Both the position numbers and the translations under genes were made by a program. This document shows positions 51,161-60,521 of a stretch of 64,000 nucleotides of DNA, one piece after another. Source of the stretch: Terriglobia bacterium (lineage in GTDB: Bacteria > Acidobacteriota > Terriglobia > Terriglobales > Acidobacteriaceae); contig JAIQFP010000016.1 in NCBI GenBank assembly GCA_020073165.1, positions 32,497 to 96,496 on the forward strand, given 5' to 3'. How positions within the stretch are numbered: the stretch's first letter is position 1; every line of letters begins with the position of its first letter. The notes beneath the pieces were generated by a model that saw nothing but the letters and a program-made list of their open reading frames with translations, was not told the origin of the DNA and ran no database searches.

Positions 51161-53797
51161 TCAAAGTCGCTCGAGAATGGCATCCTGCAGTTCTGACTGC
51201 AGGGCACTATCCAGCTTTCCACCCTGACACGAAAGATAAAACACATCAAGGGCGGTTTGCCCCTGCGTGTCAATCAATGCGACTTCAATGTTGCAGCCCA
51301 GTTCCGCAACCGTGGTGCTGATGTCATACAGCAAGCCCGGCCGATCCTTGGCGACAATTTCGAGGAGCGTGCTGTGGGACGAGCAATCATTGTCGAAACG
51401 AACATCGGGCTTGACCGCCAGCTTCGATCGCAGAGGGGCGATCTCGGCCTTCTCGTCCACCAGTTTTCTGACGTCGAGCTCGCCGGAAACCGCATCCTCG
51501 ATGTCCCGCTGCAATCGTTGCGCCTCCGAAGGGTTCAACTCCAGAGTGCGGAACCGGTCTGTGAACCGGATGGTATCCAGCACCACGCCGGCTCGGTTGG
51601 AGAAGGCTTCAGCTTTCAGTATGTCCATTCGCCAGGAGGAAAGCACGCCGGTAAGAGTCGCGAACAGGCGAGCGCGGTCCCTGGTCATCAAAGTGAGCTG
51701 GTAGTACGAATCCCCTCTTTCCACTCGAACCTGAACATCGTTTTCGCCCAACCCGCGCCACATCTCATAGTGGGCCAGAATGTCTGTCTCGGTGTGCGTG
51801 AGCAGATAACGCCGTGGAAAGCCATCGAGGAACAGACGGACTTCTTCCTCTTGAAGCGTGCCTGACAAACTACGAAGGATGTGCTCTATTTCGGTGTCGG
51901 TGCCGCTGGCGTGCAGGCGCTTGTCATCCACGCTTCGATTCAAGTGATTCTCAGCCGCCGCAAAAAGCCGCCACAGCATTTCCGCCTTCCACGGCGTTAA
52001 CGCTTGCGGATTAACCGCGGACACATCCGCATACGTCAGAAGCGTAAGCATCTTCAAGCGTTCGACCGTACCCACGGATTCAGCAAAATTGTTTACTGTT
52101 TCCGGATCGAAGATATCGCGTTGCTGAATGGTCCCCGACATGCGCAGGTGATACGCGATCAGGAAGCGTACGAGTTCGCAGTCGTCGGGTTCAAGCCTGA
52201 GCCGGCTACAGATGCTTCGCAGCGCTTCGAGGCTGCCCTCGACGTGGCTGGCGGCTGGCATACCCTTTCCCACATCGTGGAAGAGGAGGGCGAGGAACAG
52301 CAATTCGGGGCGCTCGATTCCCAGCAGGATGTCCCGGAAGCGGCGTTGCAAATCATTGTCCGGAAGGCGGAGGGCATGCAACCTTTCAATCGTTACAAAC
52401 GAATGTTCATCCACCGTGTAGCGGTGGTAGTAGTCTCGGATGACGAGCGAGTCGATAGCCTGAAATTCCTTAAACAGGATCACCAGCAAGCCCAGCCGGT
52501 GCATGGCGCGCAAGGCTGCGCCGGCATGGGGCAGGACTAGAATTCGGCGGAACAGTGCCCACAGGTCAGGCCTTGCCGCCAAGCCCCGCTGTATCACGGG
52601 GAGAACCACTTCAACGTACCGTTCCGCTTCTGCACTGAGCTTGACGCCATGGCGGGCGACAAACTCGAACAAGCTGAGCAACAACGCGGGGTCTGCTACC
52701 GATGATGATTGGCGCAGAAAGACGCGGCCTTGCGCCACCGAAAAATCGGCGTTCGACAGCCGCGACTTGCGGTTTTGGAACATGCGATACAGCCCCGACC
52801 GCGTCGCCGACACTTCATCCAGGAGCACCGTCAAGCGGTAAATCGAGCGGACGTGCCGATAGTAAGCGCGCATCCACTCCGCGGGCGAAACCGGCGCGCC
52901 AGGAATTCCAATGCCTCGGGCCGCGGCTTCAGACTGCAAGTCGTAGGTTAGGGCATTAAGGTCGCGCCCCTGGTGGTAATGGAGAAAGCAGCGGACTGAG
53001 GAGAGAAAATCGAGGGCCGCACGGCTGTTCGCGTGGAGGGTATCGGGAAAGAAGTTGTCGCGCTCCGGCCAGGCGCCGCTCTGCTCCAGTTTTCCAATCA
53101 CCGTGAGCCAACAGGCAAGGTGGTAGTCGCGCATCCCGCCGGGAGAATCCTTCAGGTTCGGCTCCAGGTGGAAGATCGTATTACCGTACTTGTTGTGGCG
53201 CGCCCGCGTCAGGTCCGTCAGCCGTTGCAGCAACTCCCCGGCCTCCCGCACCACCATCCCCGGGATGGTCTTGCTGCGAAGCTGTTCAAATCGCCCTGTA
53301 TCACCGCACACGTAACGGCAATCGAGAAGCGAGATGTTGAATTCCACGTTGTCGTGGTGAAGCCGGCCGCAGTCTGCCAGCGTGCGGGTGGTGGGGCTCA
53401 CACGGAGGTGCAAATCCCAAAGGGTCTGGCAAAGCCGACGAATTCCCCGTTGTACCTGTTCGTTGGGTGTTCCCTCACACAAGAACAGCAGGTCAATATC
53501 CGAACACGGAAACAGTGCCCGGCGACCATATCCTCCCAGAGCCGCGACACAGAGTCCCTCCAGGCCGGGCGCCTCCTCCAGGGTGCTGCCCCAAATCTGC
53601 CGGATGATCGTGTCTAGTAGATCGGAACGTTCAAGGATGGCTGCTTGGCCGTTGTGCGAGCCTTCAAATCTCTGGCGAATCCTTTCCGACTCGCAGCCGT
53701 AGCTTTCCTGTAACCCCGGAATGCCGCCCGGCAACGGCGCCGGATTCACTCGATTCTGTGGCGATGCGTGCGTAGTGGCTCCAGACGGGGGAATCAA
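51161..53797 (-). CDS. glnD: [protein-PII] uridylyltransferase/uridylyl-removing enzyme
   Basis: 878 residues, normal for GlnD. An N-terminal nucleotidyltransferase domain with GGYGRRALFPCSDIDLL (about 88-104), the GlnD PII-uridylyltransferase linker, an HD domain with FHDVGKGMP near 498, and two C-terminal ACT domains (about 690-750 and 800-870) that sense glutamine. It adds UMP to P-II when nitrogen is short and removes it when glutamine is high. The TTG at 53797 has AAGGAG only two bases away, so a GTG at 53749 may be the real start. It lies 28 bases behind the P-II gene, the direct substrate. Confidence 0.95.
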   Translation of the reverse strand: MIPPSGATTHASPQNRVNPAPLPGGIPGLQESYGCESERIRQRFEGSHNGQAAILERSDLLDTIIRQIWGSTLEEAPGLEGLCVAALGGYGRRALFPCSDIDLLFLCEGTPNEQVQRGIRRLCQTLWDLHLRVSPTTRTLADCGRLHHDNVEFNISLLDCRYVCGDTGRFEQLRSKTIPGMVVREAGELLQRLTDLTRARHNKYGNTIFHLEPNLKDSPGGMRDYHLACWLTVIGKLEQSGAWPERDNFFPDTLHANSRAALDFLSSVRCFLHYHQGRDLNALTYDLQSEAAARGIGIPGAPVSPAEWMRAYYRHVRSIYRLTVLLDEVSATRSGLYRMFQNRKSRLSNADFSVAQGRVFLRQSSSVADPALLLSLFEFVARHGVKLSAEAERYVEVVLPVIQRGLAARPDLWALFRRILVLPHAGAALRAMHRLGLLVILFKEFQAIDSLVIRDYYHRYTVDEHSFVTIERLHALRLPDNDLQRRFRDILLGIERPELLFLALLFHDVGKGMPAASHVEGSLEALRSICSRLRLEPDDCELVRFLIAYHLRMSGTIQQRDIFDPETVNNFAESVGTVERLKMLTLLTYADVSAVNPQALTPWKAEMLWRLFAAAENHLNRSVDDKRLHASGTDTEIEHILRSLSGTLQEEEVRLFLDGFPRRYLLTHTETDILAHYEMWRGLGENDVQVRVERGDSYYQLTLMTRDRARLFATLTGVLSSWRMDILKAEAFSNRAGVVLDTIRFTDRFRTLELNPSEAQRLQRDIEDAVSGELDVRKLVDEKAEIAPLRSKLAVKPDVRFDNDCSSHSTLLEIVAKDRPGLLYDISTTVAELGCNIEVALIDTQGQTALDVFYLSCQGGKLDSALQSELQDAILERL

Positions 53798-53825
53798 AAC
53801 TCCTTACTGCGGCCGGACTGGCAAG

Positions 53826-54164
53826 CTAGAGGGCGGCTATACCACGCTCCTGATTGCGAATGCGGATGGCCTCGTCCACCTTGGAAAGAAAAATCTTTCC
53901 GTCTCCGATCTGCCCGGTGCGAGCGGCGCCCATGATCGCATCCACCGCTTTTTCCACCATGTCATCCGCAAGAACCATCTCCAGCTTGATCTTTGGGAGA
54001 AGGTCCACAGTATATTCCCGTCCGCGATAGAACTCAGTGTGGCCCTTTTGCCGGCCATGGCCGCGGGCCTCGAGCACCGTCATCCCCTCCACGCCAATTT
54101 CGTGAAGCGCGTTCTTCACCGCTTCCAGCTTGGACGTCTGAATTACAGCTTCAACTTTTGTCAT
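53826..54164 (-). CDS. nitrogen regulatory protein P-II, copy 1
   Basis: 112 residues from ATG 54164 (GAGG upstream). The T-loop HGRQKGHTEFYRGREYTVDL carries the uridylylation Tyr51, and the C-terminal IRIRNQERGIAAL closes the ATP site. P-II binds ATP, ADP and 2-oxoglutarate and controls targets such as ammonium transporters. It follows an ammonium transporter gene by 46 bases, the GlnK-AmtB order, and precedes glnD. Confidence 0.95.
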   Translation of the reverse strand: MTKVEAVIQTSKLEAVKNALHEIGVEGMTVLEARGHGRQKGHTEFYRGREYTVDLLPKIKLEMVLADDMVEKAVDAIMGAARTGQIGDGKIFLSKVDEAIRIRNQERGIAAL

Positions 54165-54210
54165 CGTCCTCGGTCTCAAAAAGAGGAGAATTGCCCGCAA
54201 TGCGGCCAGA

Positions 54211-55629
54211 CTACGCGGAGACTTCCCAGTAGTACCCCTCTTCTCCGTGTTGCGAAAGATCCAACCCTTGGATCTCGTGATCGCTCGAAACCCGCAGTCC
54301 TACCGTGAGGTCCACGACCTTGAGGATCACCACGGTCCCCACGGCCGCCAGCCCCCACGCGATTGCCACCCCCACGAACTGGTTCAGCAATTGGCCGTAG
54401 TTCCCCTCGAGAAAGCCCGATGCCAATGGGTTCCCCTGGGCATCCTTGAAAATCGGATTGACGGCGCTGGCGGCGAAAACGCCGGTGAGCAACGCTCCAA
54501 TGGTTCCACCCACTCCATGCACGCCGAAAGCGTCCAGCGAATCGTCGTAGCCCAAGCGGGCTTTTACCCGGGAAACCATCCAGTAGCAGAAAACGCCGGC
54601 TATCAACCCGATGCAGAGCGCCGACATCGGACTGACAAATCCTGCGGCGGGAGTGATGGCCACCAGTCCGGCCACGGCTCCGGAGATGGCGCCCAGAGCG
54701 CTAGGCTTGCCATTGCGCAGCCACTCGGCTCCGGCCCAGCCGACCACCGCTGCCGCTGCTGCAAAATGTGTGGCGACGAAAGCGCTGGTTGCCAGCGAGC
54801 CAGCCGACAGCGCGCTGCCGGCGTTGAATCCGAACCATCCCACCCACAGCAAACACGCACCGATGAAACTCAGCACCACGCTATGCGGCGGCATCGACTC
54901 CTGCGGATAGCCCAGGCGCTTGCCCAGGTAGAGAGCACAAACCAAGGCCGAGACGCCCGACGTAACATGCACCACCGTTCCCCCGGCGAAGTCAAGTGTT
55001 GGGAACCGCCCGCCCAGCGCGGCATTCAGAAGGCCACCCTTTCCCCAGACCATGTGCGCCATGGGATCGTAGATCACCACCGACCACAGGATCATGAACA
55101 AAACCATGGCGCTGAATTTCATCCGCTCGGCAAAAGCCCCGGTGATCAGCGCAGGAGTGATGATGGCAAACATCAACTGATACACCATGAAGGTTTGCTG
55201 CGGGATAGTGGCGGCATAGGCTGCATCCGGTTGAGCCCCAACTCCCCGCAAAAACAGATGGCTCAGGCTGCCGATAAAGCTGTTGCCCGAGCCAAACGAC
55301 AGGCTGTAGCCGATCAGCGCCCACAGAACGGTGACCAACGCCATTAACGCAAAGCTCTGCATCATGGTCGCCAGCACGTTCTTCTTGCGCACCAGCCCGC
55401 CATAGAACAGAGCCAAGCCAGGTCCCGTCATCATCAGGACCAGCGCTGAACTCATTAGCATCCAGGAGTTGTCGGCAGAGCCCTTGGCTTCGGCGACGGC
55501 TTGCTCCAGCTTGGCGATGCGTTCTGATTGACTGTCGCTTCCGGTGGTCTGCGGCAATGCGGCATGCCCTGCAACCGCCAAGAACAGCGCCAGTAGCCCC
55601 GCCTTAATCCAGAACTTCCTTGTAAACAA
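54211..55629 (-). CDS. amtB: ammonium transporter, copy 1
   Basis: 472 residues from TTG 55629, giving a signal peptide (ARKFWIKAGLLALFLAVAGHA-like region, residues 1-24) and a short coiled coil before eleven membrane helices. The pore His pair is present: GGTVVHVTSG and GVHGVGGTIGAL. It conducts ammonium/ammonia and is blocked by P-II. It lies between two P-II genes. No better start with a stronger site is seen, so the TTG is tentative. Confidence 0.93.
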   Translation of the reverse strand: MFTRKFWIKAGLLALFLAVAGHAALPQTTGSDSQSERIAKLEQAVAEAKGSADNSWMLMSSALVLMMTGPGLALFYGGLVRKKNVLATMMQSFALMALVTVLWALIGYSLSFGSGNSFIGSLSHLFLRGVGAQPDAAYAATIPQQTFMVYQLMFAIITPALITGAFAERMKFSAMVLFMILWSVVIYDPMAHMVWGKGGLLNAALGGRFPTLDFAGGTVVHVTSGVSALVCALYLGKRLGYPQESMPPHSVVLSFIGACLLWVGWFGFNAGSALSAGSLATSAFVATHFAAAAAVVGWAGAEWLRNGKPSALGAISGAVAGLVAITPAAGFVSPMSALCIGLIAGVFCYWMVSRVKARLGYDDSLDAFGVHGVGGTIGALLTGVFAASAVNPIFKDAQGNPLASGFLEGNYGQLLNQFVGVAIAWGLAAVGTVVILKVVDLTVGLRVSSDHEIQGLDLSQHGEEGYYWEVSA

Positions 55630-55741
55630 TTCCCGTGCCCGTCCCTTCCGTTCAAGAGGGTTACTCTAGAAAGAAGCAGACGGCTTGGGAAATTGAAACT
55701 ATTTATGGTGCTTATCAGGAATTGTTATGGGCATCAGCCTC

Positions 55742-56080
55742 CTAGAGCGCTGCCACCCCGCGCTCCTGGTTCCGAATCCGGATTGCCTCCTCGACTCTGT
55801 ACAGAAAGATTTTTCCATCTCCAATCTTGCCGCTGCCGGCAGTTTGCAGAATGGCGTCTACCGCGGCGTCCACGAGATTGTCAGGCAATACCATTTCGAC
55901 TTTGATTTTGGGCACCAGATCCACGCTGTACTCCCGGCCCCGATAGATCTCGGTGTGGCCTTTCTGGCGGCCATGCCCGCGCACGTCGGAGATGGTCATA
56001 CCCTCGACGCCGAGTTCGGCAAGGACCTCTTTTACTGCCTCAAATCTGGAAGGCTGAATCACCGCTTCAACTTTTGTCAT
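55742..56080 (-). CDS. glnK: nitrogen regulatory protein P-II, copy 2
   Basis: 112 residues from ATG 56080 with AAGGATG upstream. The T-loop GRQKGHTEIYRGREYSVDL retains Tyr51. It shares most residues with copy 1 and the same C-terminal IRIRNQERGVAAL. Its location directly before amtB is the classical glnK-amtB arrangement. The antiporter gene ends 67 bases upstream on the same strand. Confidence 0.95.
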   Translation of the reverse strand: MTKVEAVIQPSRFEAVKEVLAELGVEGMTISDVRGHGRQKGHTEIYRGREYSVDLVPKIKVEMVLPDNLVDAAVDAILQTAGSGKIGDGKIFLYRVEEAIRIRNQERGVAAL

Positions 56081-56146
56081 TTCTTCATCCTTAAATGCAA
56101 CAGATTCAACTTCAAATAGTTCAGGCGATATGGATGCGTTCTGGGG

Positions 56147-57442
56147 CTATGCGTCGGCCACATCAGCGACGGCTCCAGACAACTCATCCAAACTGGGGAA
56201 CTCCCCCAGTCCCGTTTTGCTTGTTTCCGGCACTCCGCGGGGAAACGCCATCTTCAGCAGCGGGGGAGTAACCAGCGTGGTCGCGAGTACCAGGATGACG
56301 ACCTGGACGTAAACCGTCGGCGAAACCAGGCCCGCGGCAAAACCCAGACTGGCAGTAATCAGGCCGACCTCGCCGCGCGGAATCATGCCGACGCCCACGA
56401 TCAGGGAATCACGGTTGCTGAATCCCGTCAGGCGCGCGCCCAGACCGCTTCCCAGTATTTTTCCCAGAACCGCAACCGCCACTAGCAAGACGAACAATCC
56501 GGTACGGCCAGCGAGTTGCCGCGCGTTTACTTCCAGCCCGATGGAGACGAAAAACAGTGGGCCGAAAAAGGAGTTCGTCATGGCACGCAAGTCATCGGTA
56601 ACTTTGCCGTGGGCCGGCGTCGCGGCAACAAACAACCCAGCGAGGTAAGCGCCTGTGATGGCAGCCATGCCACCGAGCCACTCCGCCAAGAATGCCAGCA
56701 GTAACCCGATGGTCAGCGCCGCTGCCAGTTCCGAGTGAGGACCATGCAATCGGCTGGCCTGCCTGAACACCCAGCGGGTGACGGGTGGCCCAGCCCAGAA
56801 TAGAAGCACGAGGCAGATCGCCATTCGCGCCAATGTAATGGCAATCCCGGTCCAACCATTTCCACCCGAATGCGATGTGTGAACACTGAGCGCAATCACC
56901 AACGAAAGCACGACCAGGCCCAACACATCATCGATAACGGCGGCTCCCAGGATTGTGGAGCCTGGCTTGGACCGAAGTTGTCCCAGATTGACCAGCGTCT
57001 GGGCCGTGACGGTGACGCTGGTGGCGGTAAGAATCGTTCCGATGAAGATTGCTTGCGGCCAGCCAAAGCCGGCGTAGTGCGCCAGCAGACAGCCGCCCAG
57101 CATGGGCAGGACCACCCCACCAGAAGCTGCCCAGAATGCGGGTGCGACGGTGCGCCGCATCATTGCGATGTCAGTCTCCAGGCCAGTGACAAACATCAGC
57201 ACAACCACGCCAATTGCGGCCATGACCTTGAAGACTGCGGCCACTGGAACAGCGTTCGCATCCGGCACCGCGGCAAAGTACGAGAAACTCCCGATGTTCA
57301 GGACCGTTGGCCCCAGAAACACGCCCGCAAGGAGTTCACCAAGAACCAGCGGCAGGCCCAGCCGGGCCGCGATGGCGCCGAACAGCTTGGCGCAGAGAAT
57401 GACCATCGCTACGAAGAACAGAATCTGGAGGGAAGTGCTCAA
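56147..57442 (-). CDS. CPA2-type monovalent cation/proton antiporter
   Basis: 431 residues from TTG 57442, which overlaps the stop of the preceding small gene (TTGA) and has a G-rich site. About twelve spans, with the DDVLGLVVLSL segment near residue 170 that carries the Asp pair of cation-proton antiporters, and GLPLVLGELLAGVFLGPTVL typical of the family. It exchanges Na or K for protons. There is no C-terminal TrkA domain, so it is not KefB-like. Its place in the nitrogen island suggests pH or ion balance during ammonium uptake, an inference. Confidence 0.82.
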   Translation of the reverse strand: MSTSLQILFFVAMVILCAKLFGAIAARLGLPLVLGELLAGVFLGPTVLNIGSFSYFAAVPDANAVPVAAVFKVMAAIGVVVLMFVTGLETDIAMMRRTVAPAFWAASGGVVLPMLGGCLLAHYAGFGWPQAIFIGTILTATSVTVTAQTLVNLGQLRSKPGSTILGAAVIDDVLGLVVLSLVIALSVHTSHSGGNGWTGIAITLARMAICLVLLFWAGPPVTRWVFRQASRLHGPHSELAAALTIGLLLAFLAEWLGGMAAITGAYLAGLFVAATPAHGKVTDDLRAMTNSFFGPLFFVSIGLEVNARQLAGRTGLFVLLVAVAVLGKILGSGLGARLTGFSNRDSLIVGVGMIPRGEVGLITASLGFAAGLVSPTVYVQVVILVLATTLVTPPLLKMAFPRGVPETSKTGLGEFPSLDELSGAVADVADA

Positions 57443-57636
57443 CGCCCCCCCCTGGCCGTCGACTTGACGTTCGACAGGGAACGGCCAATCGAAATCAGCA
57501 CCACCAGCACACAACCGAGCACGACCGGCGTAGCCGGAGCATGCGCGATGAGCGTGAGCGTCAGGCCGACGAGCAGGGCAGAAGAAAAGACCAACCGCTG
57601 TTGCTTCACCACGTTGTATAGGGTTTGTCCGTTCAC
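57439..57636 (-). CDS. small two-span membrane protein
   Basis: 65 residues from GTG 57636, chosen for AAAGGAG five bases upstream; a GTG at 57657 is the alternative. Two hydrophobic segments (LVFSSALLVGLTLTLIAH and PVVLGCVLVVLISI). The stop overlaps the antiporter start, so the pair is coupled. No family recognised. Confidence 0.6.
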   Translation of the reverse strand: MNGQTLYNVVKQQRLVFSSALLVGLTLTLIAHAPATPVVLGCVLVVLISIGRSLSNVKSTARGGR

Positions 57637-57653
57637 CGTACTCCTTTCACCGA

Positions 57654-58208
57654 TCACTGCAGGTGGACGATCAGCGCCACGAGAGCTGCCGCCATGCCGC
57701 TGCCGGCAACGAGCAGCAGCGATGCTCTGAATGGTTTGTTAAACCAGGGCCGTGCAATGCCGTTTTGTTCCCGCTGGCGCTCCTGCTGAAGCAAACGCCC
57801 CACCATCTTGCGTTGTTCCCGCGAGGTGGCACATCGCAGCGCCTGCTCCGCCTGCTGGTAGCCTTTTTGCGGAATCCGCAGCTTGAAGTTCAGCTGTGCC
57901 AGCAGGAAATGGGCCGTGAAACTCTGCGGCTCCAATTCCACAGCGCGCTCGAGATGGTCAAAGGCGGGATAGATGCTGCTGGCCATCGCATGCGCGGCGC
58001 CGAGGCAAATGTGTGCGTCCGCGAAGGCCGGCGAAGCCTCGATGGCCCGAGAGAATGCCGCTGCTGCGGCGCGTGGCTGACCGCTCTCCATCAGTACCAA
58101 GCCATCCTGGAAAGACCGCAAACCATCCGCAGAGAGCTGCGTCGTGCCGGGGAATGCCAGCACACCGGGCGGCTCCATCTGCGTTGTTACCGGCAGTGCT
58201 TGGTTCAT
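57654..58208 (-). CDS. TPR-like protein with C-terminal membrane anchor
   Basis: 184 residues from ATG 58208, which follows AAGGAGG. Two or three tetratricopeptide-like repeats (SGQPRAAAAAFSRAIEASPAF, YPAFDHLERAVELEPQSF) and a final span (LLLVAGSGMAAALVALIV). The soluble part would face the cytoplasm and hold a partner. It lies 37 bases behind ammonium transporter 2 and 17 before the next small gene. Confidence 0.75.
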   Translation of the reverse strand: MNQALPVTTQMEPPGVLAFPGTTQLSADGLRSFQDGLVLMESGQPRAAAAAFSRAIEASPAFADAHICLGAAHAMASSIYPAFDHLERAVELEPQSFTAHFLLAQLNFKLRIPQKGYQQAEQALRCATSREQRKMVGRLLQQERQREQNGIARPWFNKPFRASLLLVAGSGMAAALVALIVHLQ

Positions 58209-58245
58209 CGAAGCGCCTCCTTGAGCAGCATCACTCCACACCCCT

Positions 58246-59964
58246 CTAGTCCGCGGACATGTAGGAAGGCATAACGGTGGCTGCAACCACCGGGCTGCCT
58301 CCAGACGGAATCGTTTCCGGCTTGAGCACGAAGTCTGGATAACCCAGAGCGCCCATCTCGGGGATGTCGAGTCCAGCCAGCTCGTCCTCAGCGGACACGC
58401 GTTGGCCCACGATTACATCGATCAGCCAATTGGCGGCGTACGAGAAAGCGAACACAAACCCCAGCAGAGTGCCGACGCCGATCAGTTGCGCTACCAGCTG
58501 TCCCGGATCCCCATAAAACAGCCCACGGACGGATCCGCTCACGCCATTCCAACTGCCTCCGTAATTCGAGGTGCCATCGGCAAACAGACCGACCGAGATC
58601 ACACCCCAGATGCCGTTGGTGCCGTGTACAGAAATCGCACCGACCGGATCGTCGATTTTAAGCACCCGTTCCACAAATTCCACGCTCAGGCAAACCAAAA
58701 CCCCGGCGATCAGGCCTATGACGGCGGCCCCGATAGTGTTCACAAATCCGCTGGGAGCCGTTATCGCAACCAGCCCGGCCAGCAAGCCGTTGCCTGACAT
58801 GGAAGCGTCCGGCTTGCCGTAGCGGATCCACATGTAGAGGATCGCGCCAAACGAGCCCGTACAGCCCGCGAGCATGGTGTTCACGGCGATAGAGCCGATC
58901 CGTAATGCGCCGTTGCCGGAAGCCGCCAGCGTGCTGCCAGGATTGAATCCGAACCAGCCGAAGGCCAGGATGAAACAACCGGCCAGGACAAGCACGATGT
59001 CGTGCCCCGGTATTGCATTGGGCGAACCGTCGCGGTTGTACTTGCCGATGCGTGGTCCGAGCAGCATCGAAAGCGCCAGCGCAGTAATTCCGCCCACCGC
59101 GTGCACCACGCCAGAGCCGGCGAAATCAGCGTATCCGTGCCCCAAGCCGAAATTCGTGCCCAGTTGGGACAGCCAGCCTCCACCCCACGCCCAGTTCGCG
59201 AACAGGGGGTAGGTGAGCGCGCCCATGAGGAGTGACGAGATCGCGAACGCTATGTACTTCCAGCGCTCGGCGGCGGCCCCGGTCACGATGGTCAAGGCCG
59301 TGTCCATGAACACCATTTGGAACAGGAACAACACCATGACCGCCACGTCGTAGCTGCCCCCCTGGGTCAAGAAGAACCCATGCGTGCCAAATACGCCCCA
59401 AGTCTTGCCCAGGAAACTAAGCGTGTGCTCGGAGGTCAGATAATTGGCGCCTCCCAGCGTGGAGTACGGTCCGCCTCCACCCATCTGGAAAGCAAAGCCG
59501 CACACCCAATAGGCGAACAGTCCGAAGCCGTACACCATGAAATTCATCATCATGGTGTGATTCGCGTTCTTGGCGCGGCACAGACCAGTTTCCACCAGCG
59601 CGAAGCCGGCTTGCATGAACATGACCAGGAAGCCGGCGATGAGCGTCCAGACGAAATTGATGGCGATCCGGTTTTGGCCAGCCTGATTGACGGTGTCGGC
59701 GAGCGTCAGCCCCTTGCTCGGATCGGCCACCACCACGTCATTCACCGTTCCCGTGCGGGTGCCGCTGGGATCGCCCTTGGCAAGATCATCGGCCGAAGGC
59801 GGTTGCGCCGCCTTCACGTCGAGGGGCGCATTCATGGCTGGAGCGGGGGCGGCTTGGGCACTGGTCGTTGGGTTTGTTTGGTTTTGAGCCCAAGCCGTCC
59901 CGCATATGAGCAGCAGAAACGCTGCTGTCCACAATCCCACGGTCATTCGTCGGCAACCACTCAT
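58246..59964 (-). CDS. ammonium transporter, copy 2
   Basis: 572 residues; AAGGAG precedes ATG 59964. Signal peptide (residues 1-26, ...LICGTAWA), a Pro/Ala-rich linker of about 75 residues, then the Amt core with the pore His in SGVVHAVGG and VHGTNGIWG. The linker makes it about 100 residues longer than copy 1, which implies a periplasmic extension. It differs enough from copy 1 to be an old paralogue. Confidence 0.92.
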   Translation of the reverse strand: MSGCRRMTVGLWTAAFLLLICGTAWAQNQTNPTTSAQAAPAPAMNAPLDVKAAQPPSADDLAKGDPSGTRTGTVNDVVVADPSKGLTLADTVNQAGQNRIAINFVWTLIAGFLVMFMQAGFALVETGLCRAKNANHTMMMNFMVYGFGLFAYWVCGFAFQMGGGGPYSTLGGANYLTSEHTLSFLGKTWGVFGTHGFFLTQGGSYDVAVMVLFLFQMVFMDTALTIVTGAAAERWKYIAFAISSLLMGALTYPLFANWAWGGGWLSQLGTNFGLGHGYADFAGSGVVHAVGGITALALSMLLGPRIGKYNRDGSPNAIPGHDIVLVLAGCFILAFGWFGFNPGSTLAASGNGALRIGSIAVNTMLAGCTGSFGAILYMWIRYGKPDASMSGNGLLAGLVAITAPSGFVNTIGAAVIGLIAGVLVCLSVEFVERVLKIDDPVGAISVHGTNGIWGVISVGLFADGTSNYGGSWNGVSGSVRGLFYGDPGQLVAQLIGVGTLLGFVFAFSYAANWLIDVIVGQRVSAEDELAGLDIPEMGALGYPDFVLKPETIPSGGSPVVAATVMPSYMSAD

Positions 59965-60077
59965 CGAGCATCTCCTTGTGGCAATTCGCTGTGATTTCTG
60001 AATATGGCCTTAACCAGGGCCAAAACTGAACTCGACCCAAACTTCAGTTCGAGCGTTAAAGCGCACTGCGGCAGCGA

Positions 60078-60260
60078 TCAGCTCTTCCAGATCGCATGCT
60101 TCAAGTGCGCTTTGTTCAAAACCCAAAGAACTCCGAACAGACTGATGCTGATGCCGAGCAGCACGAGGATGAGTCTGGCGGTCATGGACTGCGTGACCGT
60201 GAGCGCCGCCACCGGAACCAGCCACCCGATAAGCACCAGCAAAATTCCAACTATTTTCAT
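60078..60260 (-). CDS. small DUF3185-like membrane protein
   Basis: 60 residues, AGGAG before ATG 60260. Two spans (IVGILLVLIGWLVPVAAL and LILVLLGISISLFGVLWVL) with a short basic tail. It resembles the DUF3185 group of tiny inner-membrane proteins. Part of the nitrogen island between porin and transporter genes. Confidence 0.6.
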   Translation of the reverse strand: MKIVGILLVLIGWLVPVAALTVTQSMTARLILVLLGISISLFGVLWVLNKAHLKHAIWKS

Positions 60261-60290
60261 GTGTTCTCCTGTTTGACTTGCCTCACTGCA

Positions 60291-60482
60291 CTACCTTGTG
60301 AGCGCAAGAGTCTTGATGCGGTACAAGCCAATGCCCGAGTAGACCAGCAGTCCCAGACCGACGATCGCGCCCAGTATGCCGATGACGGTATGGCCCTCGC
60401 GTAGGACCAGGCCCGCCGCCAGGCTGGTAAAGCCAACCAGCGTTGTACCCAGATACGTTCCTTGTTGTGGTATTGCGGCCAT
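60291..60482 (-). CDS. small two-span membrane protein
   Basis: 63 residues from ATG 60482 with AAGGAG six bases upstream; ATG 60485 is equally possible. Two hydrophobic stretches separated by EGHTV. It looks like the neighbouring small protein in size and layout, and 30 bases separate them. Function unknown. Confidence 0.6.
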   Translation of the reverse strand: MAAIPQQGTYLGTTLVGFTSLAAGLVLREGHTVIGILGAIVGLGLLVYSGIGLYRIKTLALTR

Positions 60483-60521
60483 CATGTGCTCCTTGTGTTC
60501 GATCTTCAGTTGTAGGGCCTG

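Noticed and set aside
54247..55347. 366-codon plus-strand frame over ammonium transporter 1
   Set aside because: Shadow frame; Gln/His/Arg-rich translation with no homologous pattern.
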